Below are positions 35,735 to 46,501 of a DNA stretch of 64,000 nt, in pieces. The stretch covers positions 96,832,935 through 96,896,934 of the forward strand of contig OX421962.1 in assembly GCA_949128115.1 (NCBI GenBank), in the 5' to 3' direction. Made by a program: the position numbers and the translations under genes. How positions within the stretch are numbered: position 1 is the stretch's first letter; every line of letters starts with the position of its first letter. The DNA comes from Anaspis maculata. Taxonomy: Eukaryota > Arthropoda > Insecta > Coleoptera > Scraptiidae. The notes beneath the pieces were generated by a model. That model saw only the letters and a program-made list of their open reading frames with translations. It was not told where the DNA came from and searched no databases.

Positions 35735-37332
35735 GGACGGACCCCGGGTAAAAGGGAATAAGTCATTTTTTGCCATTTTTCACTTTTTCACATATCATTA
35801 TCAACAATTGTGGCAGCTTTCAGTAGAAAAAAACTTGTAATTTTTTGAAGCTCTGAATCGTGAAAAAATCAGTTGTGAAAAATGGAATATTTCAGAGTAG
35901 AGTAAAGTTAAGTTGTGTAAAATGGAATAACTTGACTTGTTCCCTTTTACGCAAGTGATATGTATTGGCGCTTCAGATCAACCACCTGAACTTACTCTAT
36001 TTCACACTGTTAAGTGATAAGTGCTGTTCGCTGTTGGTGCTGTTTAAAGAAAAATCTCAGTGAAAATCATGTATGGTGAAGGAAGGAAGGAAGGTGAAGG
36101 AGTTGCCCGACAACGTAAAGTCTTTGATTCTGTACAGTGACACTTGTCCAGGCCAGAATAAGAATTCGATATTCCTAGCCATGTGCATTCGAATTATTAA
36201 CCAGACTGGGATTGAGGTTCTGGACCATAAATTCATGGTTTCTGGGCATTCGCGAATGGAGTGTGATTCAGCCCATGCTCAAATCGAGAAGTTTAAGAAA
36301 CATCACGACACACCCATAAGTCACCCACATGATTGGATCCAACTGATTAGACACTCCCGCAAGACAAATCCATTTTTGGTCAAGGAAATGAATCAGACTA
36401 GTTTTTACAACTATGCGAATCTTTTGAAAACAGATTTAAATATGAGTAAATCCAACGAAAACAAAGAGAAATTTGTATGGAAAGATGTCAAATGGCTGCG
36501 TTATGTGAAGGATCAGCCCCTGAAGGTTCTTTACAAAAAATCTCTGAAAGAAGAAGAAGATTTCTCAATTCTAGATGTATCACGCCGCTCAAGGGACTTT
36601 CCTCAACTTTCACCTTCACTTACTTATAAATCTCCTGTTCCAATCACAGAAGAGAAGAAACGGGACCTGATATCATTACTACCGTACATACCACCAGTAT
36701 TCCATGACTTTTATAAAAATTTGACAACTACAAAATCGGCAGTTACTGATCCAATCTTGGAATCTGACTCCGATTGAAATTGATTGAATTGAATTTTTTG
36801 TTTGTTTCTGAATTATTATTCATTTCTATCACTGTATTTTCAATTTTATTGTGTTTTTGGTTCTTTACTACATTAAAAAAAAATTAAATTTAATATCTGA
36901 TGTTCATTTCATTACACTCTCAACGATTTAAGCTCTTTCTTAATATTCATGTAAAATTTTCAAAAGTGGACATTGCACATGTTGATTCTTTCAGATAATT
37001 AAAGGCTCTCTGAATGAGAAAATTATGTAAAAAAAGGAAAAGATGAAGTGCAGAAGGAGTTTAGTCAATTAGAAGAGAACAAAATGAGGTGAGAAAAGAA
37101 ACAAGTCAGTGTAAAAGGAAACAAGTCAAGTGTAAAAAGGAACTAGTCACTAAAATTTATTATTACTATTATTATTTTGGAAAAGCATATTGCAGGTGCC
37201 TAAATACATTGTTGAAAGTGATATTCTGCAAAAACCGCGAAATTAACATCGTTTTTCAAACCGCATACGGTTTTTTGTGATTCCTGAACATTTGCTATTT
37301 CTGACTTATTCCCTTTTACCCGGGGTCCGTCC
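35735..37332 (+). mobile_element. DNA transposon-like unit with perfect 31-bp TIRs
   Basis: The first and last 31 bases are exact inverses (GGACGGACCCCGGG at the outside, then a GGTAAAAGGGAATAAG-type half), flanked by AATT. Subterminal copies of the inner motif recur (AAAATGGAATA, TTCCCTTTTAC). The unit contains the ORF at 36073-36777. It is a plausible, internally shortened cut-and-paste element; the superfamily is not certain. Confidence 0.8.
36073..36777 (+). CDS. DUF7869-like putative transposase C-terminal part
   Basis: The frame encodes 234 residues. Near residues 19-33 it reads LILYSDTCPGQNKNS, and near 53-68 it reads HKFMVSGHSRMECDSA. These are hallmarks of the arthropod protein family usually labelled DUF7869, thought to have an RNase H-like fold (inference for transposase activity). 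The C-terminal third is charged and ends LESDSD. Family members are normally much longer, so the N-terminal half is missing here. Codons are regular and there is no internal stop. It lies between perfect TIRs. It may be a shortened transposase, or a spliced gene whose first exon I cannot see. Confidence 0.7.
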   Translation: MVKEGRKVKELPDNVKSLILYSDTCPGQNKNSIFLAMCIRIINQTGIEVLDHKFMVSGHSRMECDSAHAQIEKFKKHHDTPISHPHDWIQLIRHSRKTNPFLVKEMNQTSFYNYANLLKTDLNMSKSNENKEKFVWKDVKWLRYVKDQPLKVLYKKSLKEEEDFSILDVSRRSRDFPQLSPSLTYKSPVPITEEKKRDLISLLPYIPPVFHDFYKNLTTTKSAVTDPILESDSD

Positions 37333-37747
37333 AATTTTGAAGGTTCTATTCTACAATTTTCAAATCATTTAATTGATTGCATTTCCGGCAGAATTTACTT
37401 CGGCAGGATTGCCATTCCATGGTTGCACATATTTTTTCGATACATGGATGATAAAAACATAACTCGATCGGGGTACTGAACATGCGTCCGTCTCCCGGAC
37501 TATTATTGTTTGTTCCTCGGTTTAGTCATATTATCACGAGCGGCGATTCTGGAGAACATGCGATCTTTCTAGACTCTTCCCATTAGGTCGCAGCGTACAA
37601 GCTCGTGAGCACATTTCCAGAATATGCGCGATGGGTTGGCGATTGAAATACGTGGAGACTCGAACATGCGAGTAAGGCACATCTGTCCATTTTGGCGGAG
37701 GTGCCGCTCCACCGCACTTTGGGATTGCAGAGAAGACTAGTCGGTTG

Positions 37748-37783
37748 TATAAATGGGCACGATGGATCACCCACAGATTCAGT
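37748..37783 (+). promoter_or_regulatory. possible TATA plus initiator core promoter
   Basis: TATAAA starts at 37748 and TCAGT (arthropod initiator) lies at 37779-37783. Spacing from the TATA start to the initiator A is 33 bases, which fits. No downstream promoter element is obvious. A chance match is possible. Confidence 0.25.
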
Positions 37784-37850
37784 ATTGAATTGGAGTGATC
37801 GAGAGCAACAGAAAGCGAGTAGTAATCTGCGATATTCCTAACTGAATAAT

Positions 37851-38050
37851 AATGGACCTTTTCAATAAAGGCGGTCTCTCTCGCACGATTTACGTCACAG
37901 CCCCCTCATAGCCGCAGTGTGGTGCCGCGCACTTCATAACGAACGGATTTTCCCATAAAGATACCTATTAGGCGCTGTTATAGCTAGACACCACCAACTG
38001 CGCGGTACGAACGCGCACGCATCTGTCCCTCGTTTCTGAAAAGGTCCATT
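37851..38050. mobile_element. 200-bp MITE with AATGGACCTTTTCA termini
   Basis: AATGGACCTTTTCA (37851-37864) is perfectly mirrored by TGAAAAGGTCCATT (38037-38050). The interior is GC-richer and noncoding. Confidence 0.85.
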
Positions 38051-38694
38051 GTTGGCGTGTATTTATTGTAGTACGCAGTAATAAACAGGGTGTGATTTAG
38101 AACGATCGTCTCAATTGAAAACGAACCCGTACGCGAAATACGTAACAATACATGACTTCAGGAGACAGTTCTCCGATTCGCGAGCTCATTTCACACTACT
38201 TAGAAAAAATCGATTTCGTGCGATGAAAAAGATAATAATTTCAATAAAGAAAAAGATGCATGTACCGCGTGAATCGGGCTTTCGGGTAAGTACTTCGCGT
38301 ACAGCCGGCGGTACGTGCGATTATCATTTTCGTTGGTGGACCAGAGTGGACCACACTGGATCCCCTAGTGGCTCGTGCCAAATTAGGAACCTGCCATAAT
38401 TTACTTTTCTCGTTATCCAGTGTGCATCCCGGAATTTGTGCCAATATACGCACGAATAACGCAAAAAAAACTGAATCTTCAATTACGCAACATTGAATAC
38501 CGAAGCTTTATTAAACGGTTCCCCTTCGCGTCGTGTTCCGACCATTACTTATCAATGTCAAGGACCTAAGCTGCCGTCGGTTTCCGTGGCTTTCTCCCGT
38601 GGATCTTTCGGGTGTGGAGGGTTAGGAGGAGCGGAGAGGACGATTTGTGGTGTTGGGATCAGGTAAATACTCAAAAATTTACGAGCGGGTTTGA

Positions 38695-38937
38695 CTAAAG
38701 GGTCGATGTGTTAATTAGTGCCGTCGAAGTGGTCACTCTCGGTTCATTATCGAAAATTATCGTGCAGGTCTCTCCTTGGGTCTTTTCCACCGCACATTGT
38801 TCCTTCCATCCATCGTCGATTTGTACAGTGGTGGAGTCTAAAATGGCACCACCGCACCCTACTTTAATTGAGCATTGCCTGACAATGAAAATCAGCTTCT
38901 TGATTTTGTGAAGGTGTAATGCGATTTCAAATTCCAC
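38695..38937 (-). CDS. unrecognised coding-like exon
   Basis: The minus frame reads ...CGGAILDSTTVQIDDGWKEQ and ends at a stop at 38695. It has even codon use and several cysteines, unlike the low-complexity frames nearby. A TCATTGTCAG acceptor lies at about 38882-38891. It may be the last exon of a small secreted-type protein. I recognise no family. Confidence 0.3.
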   Translation of the reverse strand: MEFEIALHLHKIKKLIFIVRQCSIKVGCGGAILDSTTVQIDDGWKEQCAVEKTQGETCTIIFDNEPRVTTSTALINTSTL

Positions 38938-39176
38938 CCGAGTACCACATTTTTCAAATCAATTTTAATTCTTTGCCATACCCAGAGCCTTGCCGACGGG
39001 GGATTTTGGCGCCTGCATCGGCATCCTGTCCCCGAGTGAACCCCAGCACCAGCATTATATTGCAGCGGTAATCCATCCAATAACGGGCCTATCTCCTATT
39101 TAGTCAATTTCAGTGTAACCAATAAAGGAAGCCGCCTTTTATTTTCATTTACCTGAACCACCCTAAGCTATGCATA

Positions 39177-39757
39177 CAGGGTGTTTCAGGGATGATAGCA
39201 AAGAATTCAACTGTGGGTAGATCTCGTCAAAATATGACAAAAACCTGTATACCATTTTGTGAAGTTCGGCCTAATGACGAAGATACAGCTCTCCAAAATT
39301 CACTTTTTTCGGATTTCAAAAATTTGTAACTCAGGAACGTTCCGACAAATTCAGCTTCAATTCAGCTTAAGCTAGTTTGTCATAATTATCTATTAACCTG
39401 CCAGATTTGGAAAGAATCCAATCAGTGGCGTAGAAGTTATGAGGGGCACCTTAAGTCAACTTTTCTTCGGATGCTTCCAAATTATTGACCCTCATAACTC
39501 ATACACCACTGGTTGGATTCTTCCCAAATTTGGCAGGTTGATAGATAATTATGACAAACCAGCTTTTGCTGAAATAAAGCTAAATTTGTCGGGATGTTCT
39601 CGAGTTACAAGTTTTTGAAATCCGAAAAAAGTGAACTTTGGAGGGCTGTATCTTCGTCATTAGGCCGAACTTTGCAAAATGGTATGTAGGTTTTCGTCAT
39701 AGTTTGACGAGATCTACTCACAGTGAATTTTTTTAGTATCATTCCTGAAACACTCTG
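39177..39757. mobile_element. CAGGGTG-terminus palindromic element, 0.58 kb
   Basis: CAGGGTGTTTCAGG pairs with CCTGAAACACTCTG, with TA on both sides. The arms match inwards, for example GAGATCTACTCACAGTGAAT against ATTCAACTGTGGGTAGATCT, and AATTATCTATTAACCTGCCA against TGGCAGGTTGATAGATAATT. Confidence 0.85.
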
Positions 39758-39761
39758 TATA

Positions 39762-40691
39762 CAGGGTGTTCCAGATTTAAATCGCGTCCTTTCAGGAAAT
39801 GATGGAAAACGTCAAGAGAAGTAGACTTTCTAAGAAAAATATATGTCAGGAACAAATAATAACGGAGATATAGGCCTTCAAAGTTGAAGTTTGAAAATCA
39901 ATTTTTGGTCATAACTTTGAAACTTGTCAACCGATTTTGTTGAAATTTGAACCGAAGCTCACTAAAATAAGTCGGTATCTAACGATAATAATGCGGTTCA
40001 TTAAAATTTCTCAGGGGCGTAAATAATGAGGGAAGCCTCCGCGTAATCACCCCCTATTTCTTACCCCTCAAGGCTTAAGGTAATTTTGTAGATTGTTCAC
40101 ATTTTTTAATTTAACGTTCAATTTTAAAGAAAAAGTTTCCCTCACATAATTTTGATTAGAGGCTTCGTTTTCAAGATATTTGGGATTTGGGTTTGTAACT
40201 TTGGTAAACACATCAAAATATCTACTTTCAGGAGCCAAAAAAATGTTTTTCCTTTATAATTCTTGTTTCTCAGAGAAACTCATAGTTCAGCAACTTGGAA
40301 CACCAAGAAAACCTATTTCAATGAAGGAAACATAAGTTATCTTGGATTTTATTATGTAGGCCTTTGAAAGTAGTGTTTTCGAGATGTTTTCCGAAATTTC
40401 AACCTCAAATATCTCGAGAACGAAGCCTCTAATCAAAATTTTGCGAAAGTAAGTTTCTCTTCCAAATTGAATGTCAAATTCAATAATATGAACAATCCAC
40501 CAAATCACTTGAGGGATCAAAAAATAGGGGTGAGAAAGCGGGGGCACCCCTGATTATTCATGAAGTTCAACTTTGAACGCCTATATCTCCCTTATTATTC
40601 ATTTTTGAGATATATTTTTCCAAGAAAGTCGACTTCTTTTGAAGTTTACCATCATTTCCTGAAAGGACGCGATTTAAATTTGAAACACCTG
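39762..40691. mobile_element. CAGGGTG-terminus palindromic element, 0.93 kb
   Basis: It begins CAGGGTGTTCCAGATTTAAA four bases after its neighbour and ends with TTTAAATTTGAAACACCTG, between TA dinucleotides. ATCGCGTCCTTTCAGGAAAT pairs with ATTTCCTGAAAGGACGCGAT. Noncoding. Confidence 0.85.
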
Positions 40692-41051
40692 TATACATAT
40701 ACAGGGTGATTCATGAGAGACCTCATATGGACCAATGGCAGATCTAGGATTCCAAGGCGAGTCAAGTCCCATGAGTGATTTTTTTTTTGTCCACTGATAC
40801 TGATACGAAGCTGCAGGGTATATTGTGTTTGGTACAAAATTTCGAGAAGCGATATTTGTGAAATTTTCGAGATAATTGGTTGAGTTTACAGTAATACTTT
40901 TCTGTTAGAACATGTCAAAATGCGAGTCAAGATGCCATATTGAATAAATCTAAATCTAAATTCCAACGTCCGAAAAGACCTTCAGTTTTCCGCGCCGCAT
41001 CCTGCATGAAAAAATACGTTCATGACTGGACAGTGAATGGCATCCTATCTA
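40692..41051. other. orphan CAGGGTG end and unassigned DNA
   Basis: A further CAGGGTGATTCATGAGAG end starts at 40702, but I find no matching right end, so it is probably a truncated relative. A plus frame at 40940-41122 (MNKSKSKFQRPKRPS...) runs into the next foldback and is not recognised. Confidence 0.4.
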
Positions 41052-43152
41052 AACTGCTCAACAACTGGAAGGACGGTATCAAAAATTTTGCCTTGTTTCA
41101 AAATGACGTAACTTTGGATTGACACAACCAATTTTGAATTTGTTTCCATAGTTTTTCAGATTCATCTTTCAGCAATCCATCCCACTGACAAGATTTTTTA
41201 TAATTGCAATTACTTTTTTTACAGGGTCGAATGCCTGCCCCGAATCCCCGTTTCCGTGAAACTTTTTTTTCAAATTCTAATGAATTATTCAGGAAGCCTA
41301 ATCACGAAACGGTTTTCGAATTTTCCAAATCAGAAATCCAACAATGACGATATGATTTTTTTTTACTTTCCCGACCCACCACCCAAAGAGGAGGCGAGAT
41401 ATTGTGAACGCGCTAGAAATTGTTCAAGACATTTCGATGGATATATCCGTTTTGAAGTCCTCTATGACAACTAAGACCATTTTGAACGTGTAGACCCATT
41501 TTCAAAATCGACACGTTTCAGTTTCCCAACGGGGATTTTTTAGAAAATTTGCAGTTTTTCCAGAGAGGAAAACTCGAAAACCGTGGGTCCGATTTGAAAC
41601 ATTTTTATACCAAAAAATAATTCAATCTTTTTTCCAGCTTTCATTACCAGCATGTCTGCACCTAAAATAATATTTCGTGCGGGGCTCACCGCATGTCGAA
41701 CTTTGCACTGCAGTATTTTCAAATTCACGGAATGTGCAAATTCTAATTTGGAAAAAATCACTGTCGGTGAACCGAAACGTGTAGATTTTGAAAATGGGTC
41801 TACACGTTGGAAATGGTCTAAATCTTCATAGGGGACCTCAAAACAGACATATCCGTCAAAATCCCGGGAACAGTTTTCAGCGCGTTCTCAATACTTCCCC
41901 TCATCGTTGGGTTGTGGGTCGGGAAAGAAACAAAAATCATATCGTCATTGTTGGAAATGATGATGTTGTCTGATCTGGAAAACTCAAAAAAAAAAGTTTT
42001 ACAGAAACCAGGATCGGTGGAACTCAGGACAATTTTGCAATGCTTTAGGGGAAGGTGTTGTACCTTGGAACTATTTTTTTTGAAAATTCATTTTGAGCGA
42101 AACATGACTGTTACAAACGATTTTGTCTCATCATATAATTCGGTGAGGATTTATCTATCACTACTCATGTCACGATCTGAAAAATTATTCATGCTGACTT
42201 GTAAATTTCGAAAATAGTTTTTTCTAGCTTTTGGTCCAAGGTACAATCTAGTGTTGTACCTTGGACCACGACACAGCAAAGTCAAAAACAGTGTTTTTGA
42301 GTATTTTCTCAATGGAATAAATGGACTAATAATAAATATACATGAACTCTAAGAGGAGACAATAATATTACGAAAATATCACAAATGGGTAACTGTGACA
42401 AAATTCTCGAAAAAATGCATTGATTCTTTGGAAAATATAACTTTGGAATATACGTTATATAATATTGATATATGAAATGAATTAAATAATATTATAACGA
42501 GCAAATTCTACTGCAAAGAAGGTCCTGGCCATTTGTTGTTCACATTACATTATATTTGTTCGGTCCAAGGTACAACGAGCTGGCCGGTCCAAGGTACAAT
42601 AAATTCAAAAGTTTCAAAAACGGCTTGCTGCTATTTTGAGGTTATATTTTATATTTTACCCAGTCCGATTGTGATTAAATGAGACAGAACTGAGTGCACT
42701 ACTTCTCAAAAATAGAAGTATCCGTATAGATTGCTGTTCAAAGGCAGTATTGACCTCTGCTTAGTGTTTGAATATTTACTTTGGCAGGAGAGAATCATAG
42801 AGTTTCGAAAATTTCCGACATCCCTTTTCTTCGAGGATTTCTCACCAACTCAGTGACATCTACCGTTAACTGGGAAGAACCATAGACACTGTCGACCATA
42901 CAGGTCACTGCATTTTCGAAATATCGCATTTTTCCGAGGTACAATCGGTCCAAGGTACAACACCTTCCCTACATTCCACCTTTTGAAAAAAGGATTTGAA
43001 TTAAAAAAATCCTGACAATGGGATGGATTGCTGAAAGATGACTATACAAAAAACTGGAAACAAGTTCAAAATCGGTTGTGGTAATTCAAAGTTACGTCAT
43101 TTTGAAAAAAGGACAAAATTTTCAAAACCATCATTCCAGTTGTTGGGCAGTT
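41052..43152. mobile_element. foldback element with FB-like termini
   Basis: AACTGCTCAACAACTGGAA starts after TA (41050-41051) and its near-inverse TTCCAGTTGTTGGGCAGTT ends before TA (43153-43154). The arms also share AATGACGTAACTTTG and ATCCATCCCA. The centre at about 41470-41830 is a further palindrome around GTGTAGACCCATTTTCAAAA. The termini resemble those of 6505-9168 and 59581-61526. The right arm is interrupted by the element at 42049-42969. Confidence 0.8.
42049..42969. mobile_element. GGGGAAGGT-terminus element with GGTCCAAGGTACAA repeats
   Basis: The ends GGGAAGGTGTTGTACCTTGG and the inverse lie next to TA (42046-42047, 42970-42971), with one extra G on the left. The phrase GGTCCAAGGTACAA or its inverse recurs at least six times inside. 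Terminus, TA target and echo of the TIR in subterminal repeats match the element at 27036-27994, so the two probably belong to one superfamily. Confidence 0.8.
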
Positions 43153-43436
43153 TATTAGTGAATGACAGTTCTTGATAGTGAAACTGTTTGTAGGTGACAC
43201 GTTTTAAACGCAACGTTGCGATTTTTGATTGCACGAACTACCTATATAAGGGTTACATGGATCTACACAGTTTGTTGCAATGTTTCTTTTCGCGACTTCT
43301 CTGAGAATCGGAATCAAGCAGATGCGATGCCATTTTACCCATTTTACGTTTGAATGCTTAAAAGTGCCAGCCAGCTCTAGCTACACCGACAGTAAAAAAG
43401 CGCTTTTCTATTGGCCAGTCTATTGGTCATTCTCAC

Positions 43437-43645
43437 CTTAAAAGCTTCTCGGAACTTGTGCGACATTATGTGGTAGAGCAGCGGGTTGATGGTGGTGGAA
43501 AGATAATAAAACACTCCGCTGATGTACGTGAGGACCTTGAAGGCCCTCACAACATGGATGGACTGGGTGGAGGACCCATAAACGGCCATAAGCCGTTGGG
43601 CGTGGAACGGGGCCCAGCATATGAAGAAGGCGACGACTACAGCCA
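43437..43645 (-). CDS. PRXamide-type neuropeptide receptor exon, TM6-TM7
   Basis: Bounded by an acceptor (CTTTGTTCCAG, exon from 43645) and a donor (AAG before GTGAGA, exon to 43437), this 209-base exon is open throughout. It reads VAVVVAFFICWAPFHAQRLM for TM6, then an extracellular loop, then YYLSTTINPLLYHI for TM7 with the NPxxY signature, and ends KFREAFK at helix 8. The CWAPFHAQRL signature and the TM7 sequence are those of insect pyrokinin/CAPA (PRXamide, neuromedin U-like) receptors, class A GPCRs of the plasma membrane that bind FXPRLamide-type peptides. Entry is in phase 1 and exit in phase 0. TM1-TM5 exons are not in the window and should lie to the right. The tail exon proposed is 19846-20655. 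Confidence 0.92.
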
Positions 43646-43990
43646 CTGGAACAAAGTGGAACATTAAAATGTAGCAGAGCATTAACAGATACATCAAAAG
43701 AGGAGTTACGACAAAGAACCAATTGATTAACAACTGAATATATTTATTTACTTATTATTATCGGAGCAAGGGATCTCGCTACAGATCAATCCCATACCCG
43801 CTTTGTTTCAAGATTACATAATAATACCTATTCAGATGAGGAAGCACTGATTCGGAAATTTCCAGTCGAGGCATTAATAGAACTTCCAGCCCCCAGTAGG
43901 GATTATAACATAATACTGCAACTGCAAGAAACTATATTAAATAGTTTATCTATCTTTCGCAGAAGTTCTGATTTCGGTCTTGACAGTTTA
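43646..43990. other. intronic stretch upstream of the TM6 exon
   Basis: Contains the polypyrimidine tract and acceptor. The open frame running into the exon from this side is intron sequence. Nothing else is recognised. Confidence 0.5.
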
Positions 43991-46168
43991 GCCCAGTCAT
44001 CCTAGCATTCGAGGTCGGAATCTCTCCCATAAAGCTGGATTTTTGCATACATGTCCAGAAAACAGCTCTCTTTCTATTAGTGATGAAAAAAATTTCTGAG
44101 ACCCGGAGCGTTTTCCGCCATTTTGAAAAAACTGTCAATTTTTTCAGTTTTTCTTGAATAACACTGTAAATATTCAACTTATTGGCATGAAAGTTTTTGC
44201 AGTGATTAGAGCTTGATATTCTCCATCCAATGCTGCCAAAAATATTTTTCTAGGACTCATGGTTTCTCAGAAATGTCAAATGAGTTAAGCGACTTTATTC
44301 ACTCACATCATTCCATTTGACCAATTGAAAAAAAATTATCGAGCTTTCAACAGATCTGCACTCTTTTGCATTCGAGTATACATGAAAAAGGCTTCCAAAA
44401 AATATTCATATGTCGGTCGGTCTTCAGGTCTAACGGTCAGTCTGGTGATCGGTCTGTTGAATTTTGTGCCCAGATTTATTCCCAAGCCGTTGAACCAATC
44501 CCGACCAAATTTGGTAGATTGATAAGTGACAAGTTTTGAACGACAAAATTCAATTGTCATCCTGATCTGTCACTTGGAAATGTCACTACAAAAAAATGAC
44601 AGAAGGTCTATCTCACCGAATGCAACTTGTGATACATCATTTTAAAGCTCTCAAAAAATGCATACAAAATAGCCAATGAGAACCTCCAATGTTGCGTCTG
44701 TCAAAAAATCACAAGATGTCAAACTTTGAATTTTAACTTTTCATAACTCTTGAAGTACGAAACGGAATTGAACCAAATTTTGTCCCCAACTAGAGTGCCT
44801 CGCAATAATTTGATGGATCATGAAATCTACCGGCAGCAGACAGGGATGCAACCTGATGAAAAAAAAAATTGCCAGTCATCCGAGCCTGTAGTGTACCTAG
44901 TTGAAATAGTCAAAAAATCATTTCTTGTTTGAAGAAAGTATGGTTTTCAACGGTTTCTTGCTATATGGTTAGCTCTTCCCCAGCTCTTTAGCAGGGTGAA
45001 AGCAGACATCCCTGTGACGTGTACTATTTAGTATACAGGGTGAAGATTAAAAAAATGAATATTTAAAAATGTTTATTCCGTTGAAATAATCCTCGAGAAA
45101 AACAGGCTTTCATTATTTAGCAACTTTATAGTCTCCTGTTGAACATGTGAAAAATGTACCACTCCATAGCCGCTGGTATTCTACGTATAGGGTGGAATCG
45201 ATTTTTTCCAATATTTTTTATCTTTATCGAATAAATTAAGACAAAAACCATTTCCAGCTCTGTTACAAGCCATTAGTCTCTTATTCAAGATACAAAAATG
45301 TCAGATTCCTCAAACGGCAAAAATACAACATACAGGGTGAAACAAAAAATTGATTTCACATTCACCCTGTACGTAGAATACCATCAGCGGCTATAATAGA
45401 GGGGTACATTTTTGACATGTTCAATAGGAGACTATAAAGTATAGACTATATAAATACTATAATAAGTGAGTATATATCTACTTATACAAAAAATATAAGA
45501 CTAGAAGCTTTATCAGTAAATAAGGTAACGTATAAGAAGTACAGCTGAGGATCTACTTCACAATCTGGCTCATTTCTGGCGTAGAAACGGCTTCCAGATA
45601 GAGAGAGGCCTTTTCTGCAGTTTTTTGACGGCAAATAATAACCATAAAATGTTCATAGAAGTTCAAGACATGCAGAAGCAAAAATAAATCATCCAAAACA
45701 ACCGCCTTGATAGCAAGCGACTTCAACTATTGATGGTGGTTTGATATTTATTATTGATTTTTCAACATCTATCCGATGGGATCTCACTTGTTCAAGCAAG
45801 GTTCCTACCTGTGTACGTAGATGTAAGAACTTATCAAAATCAATACATGCGAAAAAGTGGACTCGACTACTCTCTAACCCTTAAACACACAGCATTCTTT
45901 TCAAATGTACCATCAGGTACAAACATAGCGTGATGGACGTGATGTGAAGAACAAGTTTCAGGATTAGGTATGGAAAGCTACACCCCATGGTATTCAACAT
46001 ACCCCAATGACCGAGGCCCCTGCCTCATAAAGTCTTTTGTCGCAAATCTCCTGGAAACTGTAGGTACATAGGCAGCATTTTCGATGAAAATGTTACTACA
46101 AGCAACTGTGAAAAGATGGCTCTTGTCTCGAAGATGGTGTTGTATCCTTCGGGCCCTAGATGTTTATA

Positions 46169-46465
46169 ATAATAATAATAATAATAATATTTTACTCCTT
46201 ATCGACTTATTTTTTGTCATAGGAGGATACCTCGGAGGATACCCTTTTTATTAAGTGTTTTTTTGCATTTGGTCATATGTACACAATAATGGTTATTTAT
46301 CAGTAATCAATAAATTTTCATTTTCAAATACGTAACATGATACAATATTCACACAGTCATTAAAACTTGGCTCAGGAGAAAAGTTCTTCGGGAACGGCCG
46401 GGTTTCGAACCGGGTACCTCTTGGTTGGTGGTCTTGCGTCGTAACTCCTGAGCTACCGGCCACCC
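46169..46465 (-). mobile_element. tRNA-derived SINE with 15-bp TSD
   Basis: On the minus strand the head starts near 46462 with GGCCGGTAGCTCAGGAGTTA (A-box-like TAGCTCAGGAG) and continues to a B-box-like GGTTCGAAACC near 46400, as in a tRNA-like pol III promoter. The body follows, then a TTATTATTA tail ending at about 46169. The duplication CCCTAGATGTTTATA lies at 46154-46168 and 46466-46480. The T-stem pairs imperfectly, so it is not a functional tRNA gene. Confidence 0.88.
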
Positions 46466-46501
46466 CCCTAGATGTTTATAGTGAGAGGGGGTCTTCTTCA
46501 C

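Larger units (their letters stand above)
35368..37495. mobile_element. long-TIR element or palindrome around a transposon
   Basis: Arms of about 165 bases (35368-35534 and 37333-37495) pair: GGAGACGGACGC against GCGTCCGTCTCC, CCATGGAATGGCAATC against GATTGCCATTCCATGG, and CCGGAAATGCAAT against ATTGCATTTCCGG. They directly abut the inner 31-bp TIRs. Either the whole 2.1 kb is one element with long TIRs, or the inner transposon jumped into the AATT centre of an older palindrome. Confidence 0.8.
37496..39176. other. GC-richer stretch without a confirmed gene
   Basis: It contains a promoter-like site (37748-37783), a MITE (37851-38050), a good donor-like GGGTAAGTAC at about 38284 and an unrecognised coding-like frame (38695-38937). 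Together they hint at a host gene, but no product can be assembled. Confidence 0.35.
20656..43436 (-). other. proposed 22.8 kb receptor intron
   Basis: It runs from the donor GTGAGA at 43436 to the acceptor TTCCAG at 20656. The interval contains an assembly gap and many inverted-repeat elements, which would lie in the pre-mRNA if the two exons belong together. Confidence 0.55.

Noticed and set aside
43646..43733. Hydrophobic extension of the receptor frame (MLINWFFVVTPLLMYLL)
   Set aside because: Lies upstream of a good acceptor and does not match TM5 or the third intracellular loop; it is intron polypyrimidine sequence translated by chance.
46388..46462. Possible functional tRNA gene on the minus strand
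   Set aside because: The T-stem pairs imperfectly, no convincing anticodon arm forms, and it is the head of a SINE with body, tail and target duplication.
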